A stretch of 36,862 bases of DNA. Origin: Bradyrhizobium pachyrhizi. Its GTDB lineage: Bacteria; Pseudomonadota; Alphaproteobacteria; Rhizobiales; Xanthobacteraceae. The DNA is taken from the NCBI RefSeq assembly GCF_001189245.1, contig NZ_LFIQ01000124.1:235950-272811 (forward strand), read 5' to 3'. This document shows positions 29,080 to 36,862 of the stretch, in pieces. Both the position numbers and the translations under genes were made by a program. Position 1 is the first letter of the stretch. Each line of letters begins with the position of its first letter. Below the pieces are notes generated by a model. The model was not told the origin of the DNA. It saw only the letters and a program-made list of their open reading frames with translations, and did no database searches.

Positions 29080-29478
29080 CCGATTCTCCTCCCCCAGGTC
29101 TGGGCAAATCAAGCCGGACCTGTCAGTCTAGCTAGAGACCTTCCCATGCTGTGATCCTTAGCTGTCGACAAGCTGACGAGCCCCGGAACAATTCACAATG
29201 TAGGTCTTGCAACTTTCGTGTAACGCCGTTCGGGTTTTTCAAGCGGGTCGACGGCAAAATTACGCGGCAACTGAGCGAGCGCAACGCCGCCATTAAGAAG
29301 CTCAATCTCATGATTGTCCCTCAAGGCACCGGCCTTGAAGGCGAATAGCTGAGCGGCGGCTGTCGCGGTGTTCGCGCAATCGGATGGCGGTAGCTTGATA
29401 GCTGAGCAGCAGCGAATGTTGAGGAACGTCGCATTGAGCCGGCGACGTCCGGCTAGTAGGTAAGCGGACTTCGCTCTC
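29080..29478. other. Stretch without a credible gene
   Basis: A plus-strand frame (29151-29348) contains protein-like sequence (KRVDGKITRQLSERNAAIKK) and a minus-strand frame overlaps it, but neither has a ribosome site or a recognisable family. It is perhaps degraded coding DNA. Confidence 0.35.
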
Positions 29479-29724
29479 CTAGGTGGGCGTGCGCCGTTCG
29501 CGCTCAGCCCTATTTGCAGCCCTGAGCCGCTCTCCAATGTGCTCAGAGATATCGCTCATCTCAGCCCGCAACTCGGCTTCTGAAATATCCTGCTCTTTGG
29601 CAGCCTCGACAAGGCGCTCAGTGAGTTCCGCAACATCCTGCGACGCGCCGGGAGTCCGATACTGCTCGACGGCGTGAACGCTATTCTCGATCCAGAAGTC
29701 GATAAATTCCCGGGCTTTGCTCAC
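29479..29724 (-). CDS. DUF768-family protein
   Basis: The product has 81 residues from a GTG at 29724. AAGGGAAT lies upstream, and the GTG overlaps the TGA of the preceding gene (GTGA), which fixes the start. The sequence SKAREFIDFWIENSVHAVEQ, TERLVEAAKEQDISEAELRA and MSDISEHI matches DUF768, a small helical family found mostly in Rhizobiales, often on symbiosis islands, with no known role. It ends in the polar tail ERERRTPT. It is probably translated together with the small membrane protein upstream. Confidence 0.75.
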   Translation of the reverse strand: MSKAREFIDFWIENSVHAVEQYRTPGASQDVAELTERLVEAAKEQDISEAELRAEMSDISEHIGERLRAANRAERERRTPT

Positions 29725-29981
29725 TGTATTCCCTTTAACCAAACTAGTGGCCCAGCGTTAACGCCAGTAACGGAACGGAGCAAGGCCGTCTTAGCGGCGT
29801 CGGCATATACCAAGGTTTGACGGAGGCGAGAGTTAGGAAGTGACAATCGAACGGCGGATGGCCGATGATTGAACGCGATCAGAAACAAAGGAATTGCCGC
29901 AATTGCGACAGCCAAAAGCCAAACAGAACGATTCCTGCGCTGAAAATAAACTCGCTCATGGCAACCCTTCGCCTCGGACAC
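29721..29981 (-). CDS. Small single-pass membrane protein coupled to DUF768
   Basis: The product has 86 residues from a GTG at 29981 with AGGG upstream. After the basic segment QRRNRSVW comes a membrane helix (LLAVAIAAIPLFLIAF, about 22-38), then a polar tail. The stop overlaps the DUF768 start by four bases, supporting both genes. An ATG at 29959 in another frame opens only 26 codons. A perfect 7-bp palindrome at 30007-30023 lies just upstream and may be its operator. Function unknown. Confidence 0.5.
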   Translation of the reverse strand: MSEAKGCHERVYFQRRNRSVWLLAVAIAAIPLFLIAFNHRPSAVRLSLPNSRLRQTLVYADAAKTALLRSVTGVNAGPLVWLKGIQ

Positions 29982-30006
29982 ACTCTGCCCTAAAAAACCA
30001 GACTAG

Positions 30007-30023
30007 TTATGCGTCGCGCATAA
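30007..30023. promoter_or_regulatory. Perfect palindrome upstream of the membrane protein/DUF768 pair
   Basis: TTATGCG-TCG-CGCATAA is a 7-bp perfect inverted repeat, 26 bases before the GTG at 29981. Its position is right for an operator. The cognate regulator is unknown. Confidence 0.4.
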
Positions 30024-30506
30024 TCCATCGGCCATAACAGGTTGTCCTTCCGCACTCCACCTCGATTAAATCAAACAGATCGGAATCTGCGACATTCATA
30101 AAATTTCGACCCGCCGCAAGTGCCACGAGAGATATCGAGGTGGCTTGAGGGAGTTATCGGCGCAGCCAGCGGAAAGTTGTCAGCACCGCTGTCCGCTCTG
30201 CTCTCGGTAAGCCGGCCGTTGGGAGGTTCCAGGTTGAACGTGGCACGCACCAATCGGTAAGCAGCCGCCCCAGACTTTCAGAGCAGTGAATGAAAGCGAA
30301 CGCCCCATGGAACCGGACTGGCGCGTCATAATTGCCTCCCTCGGTTACATCACGGCTCCAGGAACACGTCAGCGGGCGATCATGAGGCGGCCAAGCAAAG
30401 GCGGCCGGATCCAACGGCGAACCTCCAAAGGGGTGACTGAAACTGGCATTTTTCTAGCATGTTGGTCTGGGTTCATCTCGACGACATCCCAACCGGGAGC
30501 CCCTTC
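30024..30506. other. Gap without a supported gene
   Basis: Frames on both strands are short, lack ribosome sites and resemble no family. The last 60 bases would carry the promoter of the PaiB-like gene, but I cannot point to -35/-10 boxes. Confidence 0.4.
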
Positions 30507-31136
30507 GTGTACACACCGTCCCCCTTTCGAGATGACGACCTCGAGAACATGCGAGCGACAATCCGCTGCGCTCGATTGGCCAACCTGATCATGGCCACGT
30601 CTGGCGGACCCCTTGCGACGCCACTTCCGCTCTTGCTCGATGAGAGCGAAGGCGAGCACGGCACGCTGTACGGGCACCTTGCGAAGCGCAATCCGCAATG
30701 GCGCATCGCCACGATCGGAGATGCGATGGCGATCTTTACTGGCCCGGAAGCTTACGTGACGCCATCCTGGTATCCCAGTAAACGACAAGCTGAGCATGTG
30801 GTGCCGACATGGAATTACATCGCGGTCCATGCCCATGGGCCGATTGAGTTCTTCGACGATCCCGATCGCCTGCTTGAGATCGTGACGCGCCTGACGAATA
30901 TCCATGAAACGTCACGTGCGACGCCTTGGGCCGTCAGCGATGCTCCCGTGGATTTCATTGCCACCCAGTTGCGTGAAATCGTCGGCGTGCGCATCCCGAT
31001 CAACAGGGTCGAAAGCAAGCGCAAGATGAGCCAAAATCGCCCCATGCCTGACCGCATTGGTGTCGCCACCGGCCTAGCCGCGAGCAAGCTGGCACGAGAC
31101 CAAGAAGTTGCACCTCTTATCCTGGTTCAGGACTGA
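30507..31136 (+). CDS. PaiB-like FMN-binding protein
   Basis: With the GTG at 30507 (GGGAG, 7-base spacer) the product has 209 residues, the usual PaiB length. Motifs are YTPSPFRDDDLENMRATIR, ATPLPLLLDE, LYGHLAKRNPQW, AMAIFTGPEAYVTPSWYPSK, VPTWNYIAVHAHG and AIVGVRIPI-like IVGVRIPINRVESKRKMSQN. This is the split-barrel flavin-binding fold of the PaiB family, named for a negative regulator of sporulation genes in Bacillus. In proteobacteria the function is unclear, perhaps a flavin or haem-linked reductase or acetyl-spermidine-related regulator. A longer start at 30459 has no homologous residues. It is flanked by gene-poor DNA. Confidence 0.88.
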   Translation: MYTPSPFRDDDLENMRATIRCARLANLIMATSGGPLATPLPLLLDESEGEHGTLYGHLAKRNPQWRIATIGDAMAIFTGPEAYVTPSWYPSKRQAEHVVPTWNYIAVHAHGPIEFFDDPDRLLEIVTRLTNIHETSRATPWAVSDAPVDFIATQLREIVGVRIPINRVESKRKMSQNRPMPDRIGVATGLAASKLARDQEVAPLILVQD

Positions 31137-31786
31137 GACGATCATATGCATGACCGTTGTCAAGAGCGGCGGTCGACACGCAGCTCTCACGGGATCCAGC
31201 AGCAATAGTTTAGCCGCTACGCCGCTCAAGGTATTTTTGTCTCGTGGCATCAATGGTTGCTCGCGCCAGATTGGAAGAGTGAATGTTGAGCATTGGCTGC
31301 AGTCTTCTCAATGGGAAGCTGTTCAGCTCCCGAGCTTCGACTAGCAACTCAGGGTATCGAGAAGCCCATTCGCCTCACCAGAATTGCGACCGATACTCAC
31401 GAATGAGTCAGTCGGCTCGGACTTATCGCACCTGGTAGACTCTTGTCCGCATTCTGACAGAGGCACAATCTCATGTCAGGTCCAGTACAGCGCGCATAGC
31501 ACGCGTTCAGACCTTCCAAAGCCCGTTCGGCCTTGATCGTCGGCTGGCATGACTATTGCTTCAATTAAATCGATCCAGAAATAGGGCCACAAAAGCAGCA
31601 ATGCTCATGCTCTGCGCCCCCATCTCGCCTCAGAATAACGGTCCGCCCGCTCAGCTCACTAGCGCGCGTTGTTCCGCTGACCACTCTGTCCGACCATACC
31701 CACCAGGATCGCACCGAACACGTAGACCAGAAAACAGCCAGTCTCGAACACGTTAATATCGCACGATTACTTGTCTAGGTTCACGC
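31137..31786. other. 650-bp gap, nothing recognised
   Basis: Base composition falls and short frames on both strands carry no family signature or ribosome site. I see no strong hairpin, repeat or tRNA. It may be degraded sequence between cargo genes. Confidence 0.4.
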
Positions 31787-32467
31787 ATGAAATCCGCCGT
31801 TGTATTCGACTGGAATGGCACGCTGCTCGATGATGCCAATGCCGTTCTGCAAACCATTAATGCTATTTTGAGCCGCTTCGGTCGATCAGCCGTCGATATG
31901 CACAGACTTCGAGAGGAGTTCGAACTCCCTCTTTCGGTTCTTTTCCGCAACCTAGACATGTCGGAAGATGAAATCGAAGTCGTGCATAGTAACGACAGCG
32001 CCATTTTTCACGACGCCTACGAATTCTTGGCGCGCAACGCTGCCTTACGTAAGGGGGCACGAAACGTCTTGCTCGCCCTTGATCAGAGATCCGTTCAAAC
32101 CGTCATTGTCAGCAATCACATTGTTGAACCGATTCGCACACAAGTGCGAAGACTCGGAATCAAGACTCACGTCACGGATATTTTGGCATTTGAGAGCCGC
32201 GCAACCCAGTTTAGGAGCATGAGCAAGCAAGAACGGCTGCGTTTGTATATGCAGGCCAACGATCTATCCCCAGAAAGAACCGTCATCGTGGGCGACATGC
32301 CAGTTGAGACGGAGATCGCCCGCAATCTCGGTCTTATCAACGTGTCAATCACGGGGGGATTTGTTTCCGAATCGCGCCTATGCGCCGCGGGGCCTGACTA
32401 CATGATTCACGACCATCATGAATTATTACCGGTTTTGCGGAAGCATTGCATTGTTCGGAGCAGTTAA
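31787..32467 (+). CDS. HAD-superfamily hydrolase
   Basis: The product has 226 residues. Motif I is VVFDWNGTLLDD (nucleophile D8, acid D10 replaced by N10 in D-W-N-G-T), motif II S in TVIVSNH, motif III K in SKQERLRL, motif IV GDMPVETEIA. A helical cap lies between motifs I and II. DWNGT occurs in a phosphatase subgroup, while motif IV has E in place of the usual second acidic D, so Mg binding may still work. It is probably a phosphoglycolate-phosphatase-like enzyme, but the substrate cannot be predicted. It is moderately AT-rich, with no clear ribosome site. Confidence 0.85.
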   Translation: MKSAVVFDWNGTLLDDANAVLQTINAILSRFGRSAVDMHRLREEFELPLSVLFRNLDMSEDEIEVVHSNDSAIFHDAYEFLARNAALRKGARNVLLALDQRSVQTVIVSNHIVEPIRTQVRRLGIKTHVTDILAFESRATQFRSMSKQERLRLYMQANDLSPERTVIVGDMPVETEIARNLGLINVSITGGFVSESRLCAAGPDYMIHDHHELLPVLRKHCIVRSS

Positions 32468-32663
32468 GCGACCACAAGAACATAACTGAAGATCCGCGGC
32501 TGGCCCGCTGCTGCTATCCGCTTCGTCTTCGCGATCCGGTGATATTCGAGGTCGGAGATCGAGTTCTTTCACTCGGTCGAACCGACGGCTCAGTCCGATA
32601 AGTCGCGTCAATATCGCGATCCGCTTAGTGCGATCTGGCTACACGTTCGGTCTTTCGCCTGGC

Positions 32664-33632
32664 ATGATGCTTGCTGCAGATCATTCGCGAACCGAGAGGC
32701 GAGGAAGAACTGCAAGGCCTTGGAAAGTCAACAGGAGCACAACGGCTTTGATCGATGACGTCATTCCGGGCACCGATGTTGTGAAACGTGCGGCGCGCAT
32801 CGGTGCCGAAGTCAACAATATCAAGCTATCGGGCGATCTACCGGACCACACGATCGCTGCGATAAACAGCTTGTTGCTCGAGCACAAGGTGATCTTCTTT
32901 CGCAATCAAGGACATCTCAACGACGCCGAGCAGGAGAGTTTTGCCGCTCGTCTCGGAAAGCTAGTGCCGCATCCGATGCTCGGTGCTACCAAGGGGACGA
33001 CGTCGCTCCTTGAACTGGACTCCACTCGCGGCGGCGGTCGCGCCGATGTTTGGCATGCGGATGGAACCTTCGCCGAAGCCTATCCCAAGGTTTTAGTCTT
33101 GCGAGCCGTTGTAATGCCAACGTTCGGAGGCGATACCGTTTGGTCGAACACAGCAGCCGCTTATCTTGATCTGCCGCCGCCGCTACAACGCCTTGCCGAG
33201 GAGCTATGGGCCGTTCACAGCAACGTTTTCGATTACGCTGGGATCGCGCGCGTCCGTGACATCGACAAGAAACACTTTGACGATGTGTTCACCAGTAGGA
33301 TTTTTGAGACTGAGCATCCCGTGGTGCGCGTCCACCCCGAGACAGACGAGCGGACCCTAGTGCTCGGCGCCTTGGTGAAGCACTTTGTTGGGGTGCCCAA
33401 ATATGACGGACAAAAGCTGTTCGAGCTGTTCCAGTCTCATATTACCGCGCCCGAAAACACTGTGCGGTGGAACTGGTTAGAGGGCGATATCGCGATATGG
33501 GATAATCGCGCAACACAGCATTACGCCGTCAACGATTACGGGGACCAGCATCGCGTGGTACGTCGGGCCACGATCGATGGTGACGTGCCCGTCAGCGTGG
33601 ATGGCAGGAGAAGTGTGACGCGCCTGAAGTGA
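32664..33632 (+). CDS. TauD/TfdA-family Fe(II)/2-oxoglutarate dioxygenase
   Basis: The product has about 322 residues. The iron ligands are H and D in WHADGTF and the distal H in NRATQHYAVNDYG. The 2-oxoglutarate Arg is in HRVVRRATIDGDVP. Other family marks are VIFFRNQGHLNDAEQE, FGGDTVWSNTAAAY, ETEHPVVRVHPETDERTLVLG and RWNWLEGDIAIWD. Such enzymes release sulphite from taurine or alkylsulphates, or cleave related ethers. Sulphur scavenging is the likely use here. The start is uncertain: ATG codons at 32664/32667 or GTG at 32628 lack a good ribosome site. No transporter is nearby. Confidence 0.88.
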   Translation: MMLAADHSRTERRGRTARPWKVNRSTTALIDDVIPGTDVVKRAARIGAEVNNIKLSGDLPDHTIAAINSLLLEHKVIFFRNQGHLNDAEQESFAARLGKLVPHPMLGATKGTTSLLELDSTRGGGRADVWHADGTFAEAYPKVLVLRAVVMPTFGGDTVWSNTAAAYLDLPPPLQRLAEELWAVHSNVFDYAGIARVRDIDKKHFDDVFTSRIFETEHPVVRVHPETDERTLVLGALVKHFVGVPKYDGQKLFELFQSHITAPENTVRWNWLEGDIAIWDNRATQHYAVNDYGDQHRVVRRATIDGDVPVSVDGRRSVTRLK

Positions 33633-33816
33633 CCGAATAGGTGTCCGCCACGACAAGCGCTCTCGCATCCGAAAATGGACAAAGCCTGGCTACCGGAGTT
33701 GTTTAGGGCGGACGTGGGAACGCTAAACGATATCTCAACTGTCAGGACAAACTCAGCAGCCTAAGTTGACATCGCAGTTATTTAGCGTCCCGCGAAGCTT
33801 CGATAAGCATTGACCA

Positions 33817-34059
33817 TCACTTCCCTTCGCCGGCGGCCGGTACGTGCCCCTCACGTTTCAGTTTAGAAAACCCTCGATCCGTGGCCATAAAGCGCGCCAA
33901 CATGGGGGCGATGAGCTTAGTCGGTTCAACCACTTGACCACCTTCACGCGTAAGGGCTTCTGCATATGCAATGAGATCACGATGCACGGCCGCCGGCAGC
34001 TCCGTACTCACTTTGACCGGCTTGTCGTCTTGAAGCTCTCCTATCTTGAGCTTTGGCAT
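33817..34059 (-). CDS. DUF2274 protein of a conjugative trb operon
   Basis: The ATG at 34059 has GGTGAG 4 bases upstream, and it starts 4 bases after the trbI stop. The product has 80 residues: MPKLKIGELQDDKPVKVSTE, LPAAVHRDLIAYAEALTR, EPTKLIAPMLARFMATDRGF. DUF2274 regularly follows trbI in alphaproteobacterial conjugation clusters. The strand-helix-helix layout resembles ribbon-helix-helix DNA-binding proteins, so it may be a regulator. It is the last gene of the operon here. Confidence 0.85.
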   Translation of the reverse strand: MPKLKIGELQDDKPVKVSTELPAAVHRDLIAYAEALTREGGQVVEPTKLIAPMLARFMATDRGFSKLKREGHVPAAGEGK

Positions 34060-34063
34060 GTTC

Positions 34064-35275
34064 TCACCTTTCATACGGCGCAAGTATGAGGTCACGATTG
34101 ACCAGAACACGAACCGGAAAGCCAGGTCGCACGGTCAGGGTAGGCTGGATGCCGAGACTGCGGCGAACGACCTGCTGTCCGGTTTGATTCAGTGAGTCGG
34201 AGGCGCCGTGACGCAACGCTTGGATAATCGCGCTGTCGTTGCTGTTTGTGTCGGATCCCGCGCCTACTTCCGTCGCAACAGCTAGAAGCGTCGATAGTGC
34301 CGCAGCCTTGAATAGTTCTGCCCAGTGATTGTCGACTTGGTCTTCCAGACCCGCATAGCCAGCCTTATCAGCGCCAGGCTGCCGCTCAAGAACGATAGAA
34401 CGCCCATTCGGCATGATCAGCCGCGTCCAGACCAGCAGGACGCGCGACTGGCCGAATGAGACCTGATTATCGTACATACCGATGAGACGCGCTCCCTGGG
34501 GCACAAGCAGAAAGCGGCCTGTCGGCGTGTCAAAGATATTCTCGGTTACCTGCGCTGTGACCTGGCCTGGAAGGTCTGATCGAATCCCGGTGATTAGGGC
34601 TCCCGGAATGACCGTCCCAGCCTGCACGATGTATGGTGAAGCCGGGCGGCTGATGCGGTCCGGGCTGACCGTGCGACGGTCCACAGACGCGTTCGCGAAG
34701 GCAAGCTTCCGGTCCTGACCGTTCTGCGCCAATCCGTCGTCGCCAGAGCTCGTCGCGCTCGGAGACGCGATGCGGTCGGTTCCAGCGGCCACAGCGGCGG
34801 GCGCGCGCATTTCGCCGCCATTGTTCGCAGCGAACAAGCGACTGATGCGGGCTGCTTCGGTCTCTTGGTCTCGGCGCTGCTGTTCGGGATCAGAGCCGAT
34901 GGTTGGCGACTGCCCCTGAGCAGCAAGGATCGGCCGCCCCAGGTCTCCTGGGAGCGGCGGACCGAGCTGCGGAACCGCTCGGCGTGGAGTGTCAGAGTAG
35001 TCCTTCGGCAGTGCCGTGATCCTGTCGGCCACATTATGATGGTCTGTGCTGTAAAGCTCCTCGGCCGCCTGGTTTAGGGGGCGGTTACTCTGCAGCGACC
35101 ACAACACAGTTCCGCCAATGACGAGCATGACAACCGCGCTCCCTCCGGCCAGGACCTTCCGTGACAACCGTGTCACGCGCGGATGCTCCGCTCTCAAGCG
35201 GAAACTTCCGGATTGCCCGTCTCGTGCCTGCTGCGGAGCCGCCTGATCGCGATCGTTTCCGACCTCGGTATTCAT
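34064..35275 (-). CDS. trbI: Conjugative transfer protein TrbI (VirB10 family)
   Basis: The product has 403 residues. A cytosolic N-terminus is followed by one membrane helix (about 42-60, VLAGGSAVVMLVIGGTVLW), a long proline/charged periplasmic linker, then the VirB10 beta-barrel domain (about 215-400): IVQAGTVIPGALITGIRSDL, PGQVTAQVTENIFDTPTG, LLVPQGARLIGMYDNQV, LIMPNGRSIVLE and FPVRVLVNRDL. It spans both membranes as the core-complex scaffold of the mating channel. It overlaps trbG by four bases (ATGA). Confidence 0.95.
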   Translation of the reverse strand: MNTEVGNDRDQAAPQQARDGQSGSFRLRAEHPRVTRLSRKVLAGGSAVVMLVIGGTVLWSLQSNRPLNQAAEELYSTDHHNVADRITALPKDYSDTPRRAVPQLGPPLPGDLGRPILAAQGQSPTIGSDPEQQRRDQETEAARISRLFAANNGGEMRAPAAVAAGTDRIASPSATSSGDDGLAQNGQDRKLAFANASVDRRTVSPDRISRPASPYIVQAGTVIPGALITGIRSDLPGQVTAQVTENIFDTPTGRFLLVPQGARLIGMYDNQVSFGQSRVLLVWTRLIMPNGRSIVLERQPGADKAGYAGLEDQVDNHWAELFKAAALSTLLAVATEVGAGSDTNSNDSAIIQALRHGASDSLNQTGQQVVRRSLGIQPTLTVRPGFPVRVLVNRDLILAPYER

Positions 35276-36306
35276 GACGACGGCCTCCCATCTTTCCTGA
35301 CAATCCTGACTTTCTGCTGGTGCTCACCGCCGAGCCGCAATTCGGCAGCCGCAAACAGCCGATCGACGATCAGGACGTTGCCGTAGGCACGGTAATTGGC
35401 GAGTTCGGTCTTGCCGTCTGAACCGATGATAAAGAGTGGTGGCATCTCGCCTTGCACGATGCCTTGGGGGAATTCGACATAGACCTTACGGCCGTCGTCA
35501 TAGACAGCCAGCGGCCGCCAAGGCGGGCTGTCGCCTTCAATTGCGTAGCGGGAGATGCGTTGCGCCGGCTCCGGAAGCAAGGGTCTCAGAGCGACTGCAC
35601 GCGATCGTTCGCGCATTGTTTCCGGATAGTACCAGGCAACCGATGGCATGTATGGCCGCTCGCGTGAGCGGAGCTCGATCAGGTAGGTGCGCCGGTCAGT
35701 ATTGACCACCAGATTGGTCTCGATCGATGCGCGGGTCGGCTTGACCAGGACATGGACCCTTCGCGTATCGCCGCTTCCACTCTCGGTATCGCCCACGACC
35801 CAGCGCACGGTATCTCCGGCGGCGATCGGTCCAGATCCCGTCAACTGCTCTCCCTCCTCAAGCGCGATATCCGTAATCTGCCCCGGTGCGGCGTAAATCT
35901 GATAAAGCGCCCCGGGACTGTAGGCGTAGATTTGCGCAGCGTTGAAATACCCCCGCTTGCGCGGTTCGACCCGGGCTGCGCTGTTTGCCGTCTCAATCCG
36001 GCTCATGGGTTCAGGCTCTTCCTTCCCGGCCGCCTTGCCGCCGAGAGCCGGCTTCCAGAGGGGCGGAACGTGTAGCGGTTGCGACTTGTCGTCCAGAGGC
36101 GCTGGCGACGCTGGCATCGAAGGAACTTCCGCATCATAGCTGATCTGTGGCGGTATGTAGGTCGCGCACCCACCAAGCGCTGACGAACAAAGCAGAAGAG
36201 CGGGTAGAAATGCTCTCTTCGCGGTCACCAACTCGGGCCAAGCCGAATTGAGCTTGCTTTGCTGGAGAGAACGTTTCGAATGAACGTCAGACGGCGTCTT
36301 GGTCAC
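35272..36306 (-). CDS. trbG: Conjugative transfer lipoprotein TrbG (VirB9 family)
   Basis: GTG at 36306 is chosen because AAAGGAG lies 8 bases upstream and it overlaps the trbF stop (GTGA). The product has 344 residues. It has a lipoprotein signal with lipobox LGGC near residue 46, then the VirB9 domains: RGYFNAAQIYAYSPGALYQI, ITDIALEEGEQLTGSGPIAA, RWVVGDT and TNLVVNTDRRTYLIELRSR, AWYYPE in the first, FPQGIVQGEMPPLFIIG and YRAYGNVLIVDRLFAAAELR in the second. It forms the outer-membrane ring with TrbI. Confidence 0.95.
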   Translation of the reverse strand: MTKTPSDVHSKRSLQQSKLNSAWPELVTAKRAFLPALLLCSSALGGCATYIPPQISYDAEVPSMPASPAPLDDKSQPLHVPPLWKPALGGKAAGKEEPEPMSRIETANSAARVEPRKRGYFNAAQIYAYSPGALYQIYAAPGQITDIALEEGEQLTGSGPIAAGDTVRWVVGDTESGSGDTRRVHVLVKPTRASIETNLVVNTDRRTYLIELRSRERPYMPSVAWYYPETMRERSRAVALRPLLPEPAQRISRYAIEGDSPPWRPLAVYDDGRKVYVEFPQGIVQGEMPPLFIIGSDGKTELANYRAYGNVLIVDRLFAAAELRLGGEHQQKVRIVRKDGRPSS

Positions 36307-36862
36307 TGACTCAACTCCTTTGACCAGTTGATGGCGCGGACGTAGACGCCAAGGGGATTCTTGCGCAGGCGTTCGGCATCGCGGGGTGTCTCGATCACGA
36401 TCGAGAGAATTGCAGTCCAGCGCTCGGTCGAGCTCAACGAGCCGTTGTCGTAGACGCGCTGGGTCCAAGCGACCCGAAAGCTTTCCAACGACGCGCGAAT
36501 GACGCTCGAGACGTCCACGGAAATTTGGGCCTTGCCCAGCTTGGCAAAGGGGTCATTGTTGCGCGCATAGTCGTTGAGCGCAGCGGCACCACGATCGGTC
36601 GTAAAATCATAGGCCCGGAGCCAATTTTGGCGCAGAACGATGCCGTCGGCCGGTAGGCCTCTGACATCCTCTATGAAGCGCGCCAGATGGTAGGCGATCT
36701 GCGCATCAGTGGGTTGATAATCGATGTTGGCCGGCGCCACCCTTTGGGCCTGGCCGAGATGGTCCACTTCGACCACCCACGGCGTGATCGAGCCTTGGCT
36801 CGATCGCCAAACGAGGCTACCCGCGAGACCGGCTGATAACATCAAGCAGCCGAACGCCATCA
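36303..36862 (-). CDS. trbF: Conjugative transfer protein TrbF (VirB8 family), 5' end outside the window
   Basis: The gene runs off the right edge; 186 codons are visible. The visible start is the end of the membrane helix (FGCLMLSAGLAGSLVW). The VirB8 periplasmic NTF2-like domain follows: VVEVDHLGQAQRVAPA, YHLARFIEDVRGLPADG, VDVSSVIRASLESFRVAWTQ, RWTAILSIVIETP and NPLGVYVRAINWSKEL. It nucleates assembly of the mating channel. Upstream trb genes (B, C, D, E, J, L) are expected beyond the window. Confidence 0.92.
   Translation of the reverse strand, partial: MAFGCLMLSAGLAGSLVWRSSQGSITPWVVEVDHLGQAQRVAPANIDYQPTDAQIAYHLARFIEDVRGLPADGIVLRQNWLRAYDFTTDRGAAALNDYARNNDPFAKLGKAQISVDVSSVIRASLESFRVAWTQRVYDNGSLSSTERWTAILSIVIETPRDAERLRKNPLGVYVRAINWSKELSQ

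Noticed and set aside
29151..29348. Plus-strand frame with protein-like sequence KRVDGKITRQLSERN
   Set aside because: It has no ribosome site and the first third looks random. A minus-strand frame competes for the same bases. Possibly an old fragment, but not supportable.
31108..31756. Short plus-strand frames in the 650-bp gap
   Set aside because: They lack ribosome sites and family motifs and have erratic composition.
1..36862. CRISPR array
   Set aside because: No series of short direct repeats with regular spacers was seen. The only long direct repeats are the 148-bp pair and the hairpin/68-residue gene units.

Overview
The window looks like a Bradyrhizobium-type alphaproteobacterial chromosome. 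Its base composition is GC-rich, its sugar-catabolism and quinoprotein genes are rhizobial in style, and it carries many small orphan proteins of kinds typical of Bradyrhizobium. Identifications come from reading motifs in the sequence; no database was searched.

Positions 1-11.3 kb look like stable chromosome. A leftward operon holds deoC (deoxyribose-phosphate aldolase), a two-domain ALDH16-type aldehyde dehydrogenase, an RbsD/FucU mutarotase and the first codons of a probable PfkB sugar kinase. A divergent DeoR-family regulator follows, then a second leftward operon for a ribose-type ABC importer (ATPase, permease, binding protein). Near-palindromes of the form TGTTA-N6-TAACA precede both operons, so one regulator probably controls uptake and breakdown of deoxyribose or a deoxyribonucleoside. 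The likely route is import, anomer conversion, phosphorylation, DeoC cleavage to glyceraldehyde-3-phosphate and acetaldehyde, then oxidation of the aldehyde. A secreted haem/PQQ dehydrogenase of the polyvinyl-alcohol dehydrogenase type ends this part.

At 11325-11369 lies the 3' half of a tRNA-Pro(CGG) gene with no 5' half. This is the usual scar of an island inserted in a tRNA gene, and nearly everything to the right looks like mosaic accessory DNA. A tRNA-Arg(UCU)-like sequence follows at once. The 148 bp beginning in its T arm recur, ungapped and about 80% identical, at 27070-27217, so a 15.5-kb segment is bracketed by direct repeats. Inside it are a cold-shock gene, a candidate sigma-54 promoter plus terminator unit (possible small RNA), a ribbon-helix-helix regulator, a coupled nucleotidyltransferase-fold gene pair (possible toxin-antitoxin or defence system), many small orphan genes, a repeated 68-residue gene family, and tyrosine and serine recombinase relics. 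At 17.7-18.8 kb one inversion has cut two genes at once: a ClpP-like secreted protein (COG3904 type) and a SEC-C-motif protein. Both can be rejoined by flipping the segment.

From 27.2 to 33.7 kb there is sparse cargo: a broken helical orphan, a dihaem cytochrome c peroxidase, a DUF768 gene coupled to a small membrane protein, a PaiB-like FMN-binding protein, a HAD hydrolase and a TauD-type dioxygenase. At the right edge are the last genes of a conjugative type IV secretion operon (trbF, trbG, trbI, DUF2274), so the island probably is, or was, an integrative conjugative element.

Four broken reading frames in the island are each repaired by removing one base from a G/C run. They may be real decay or sequencing insertions.
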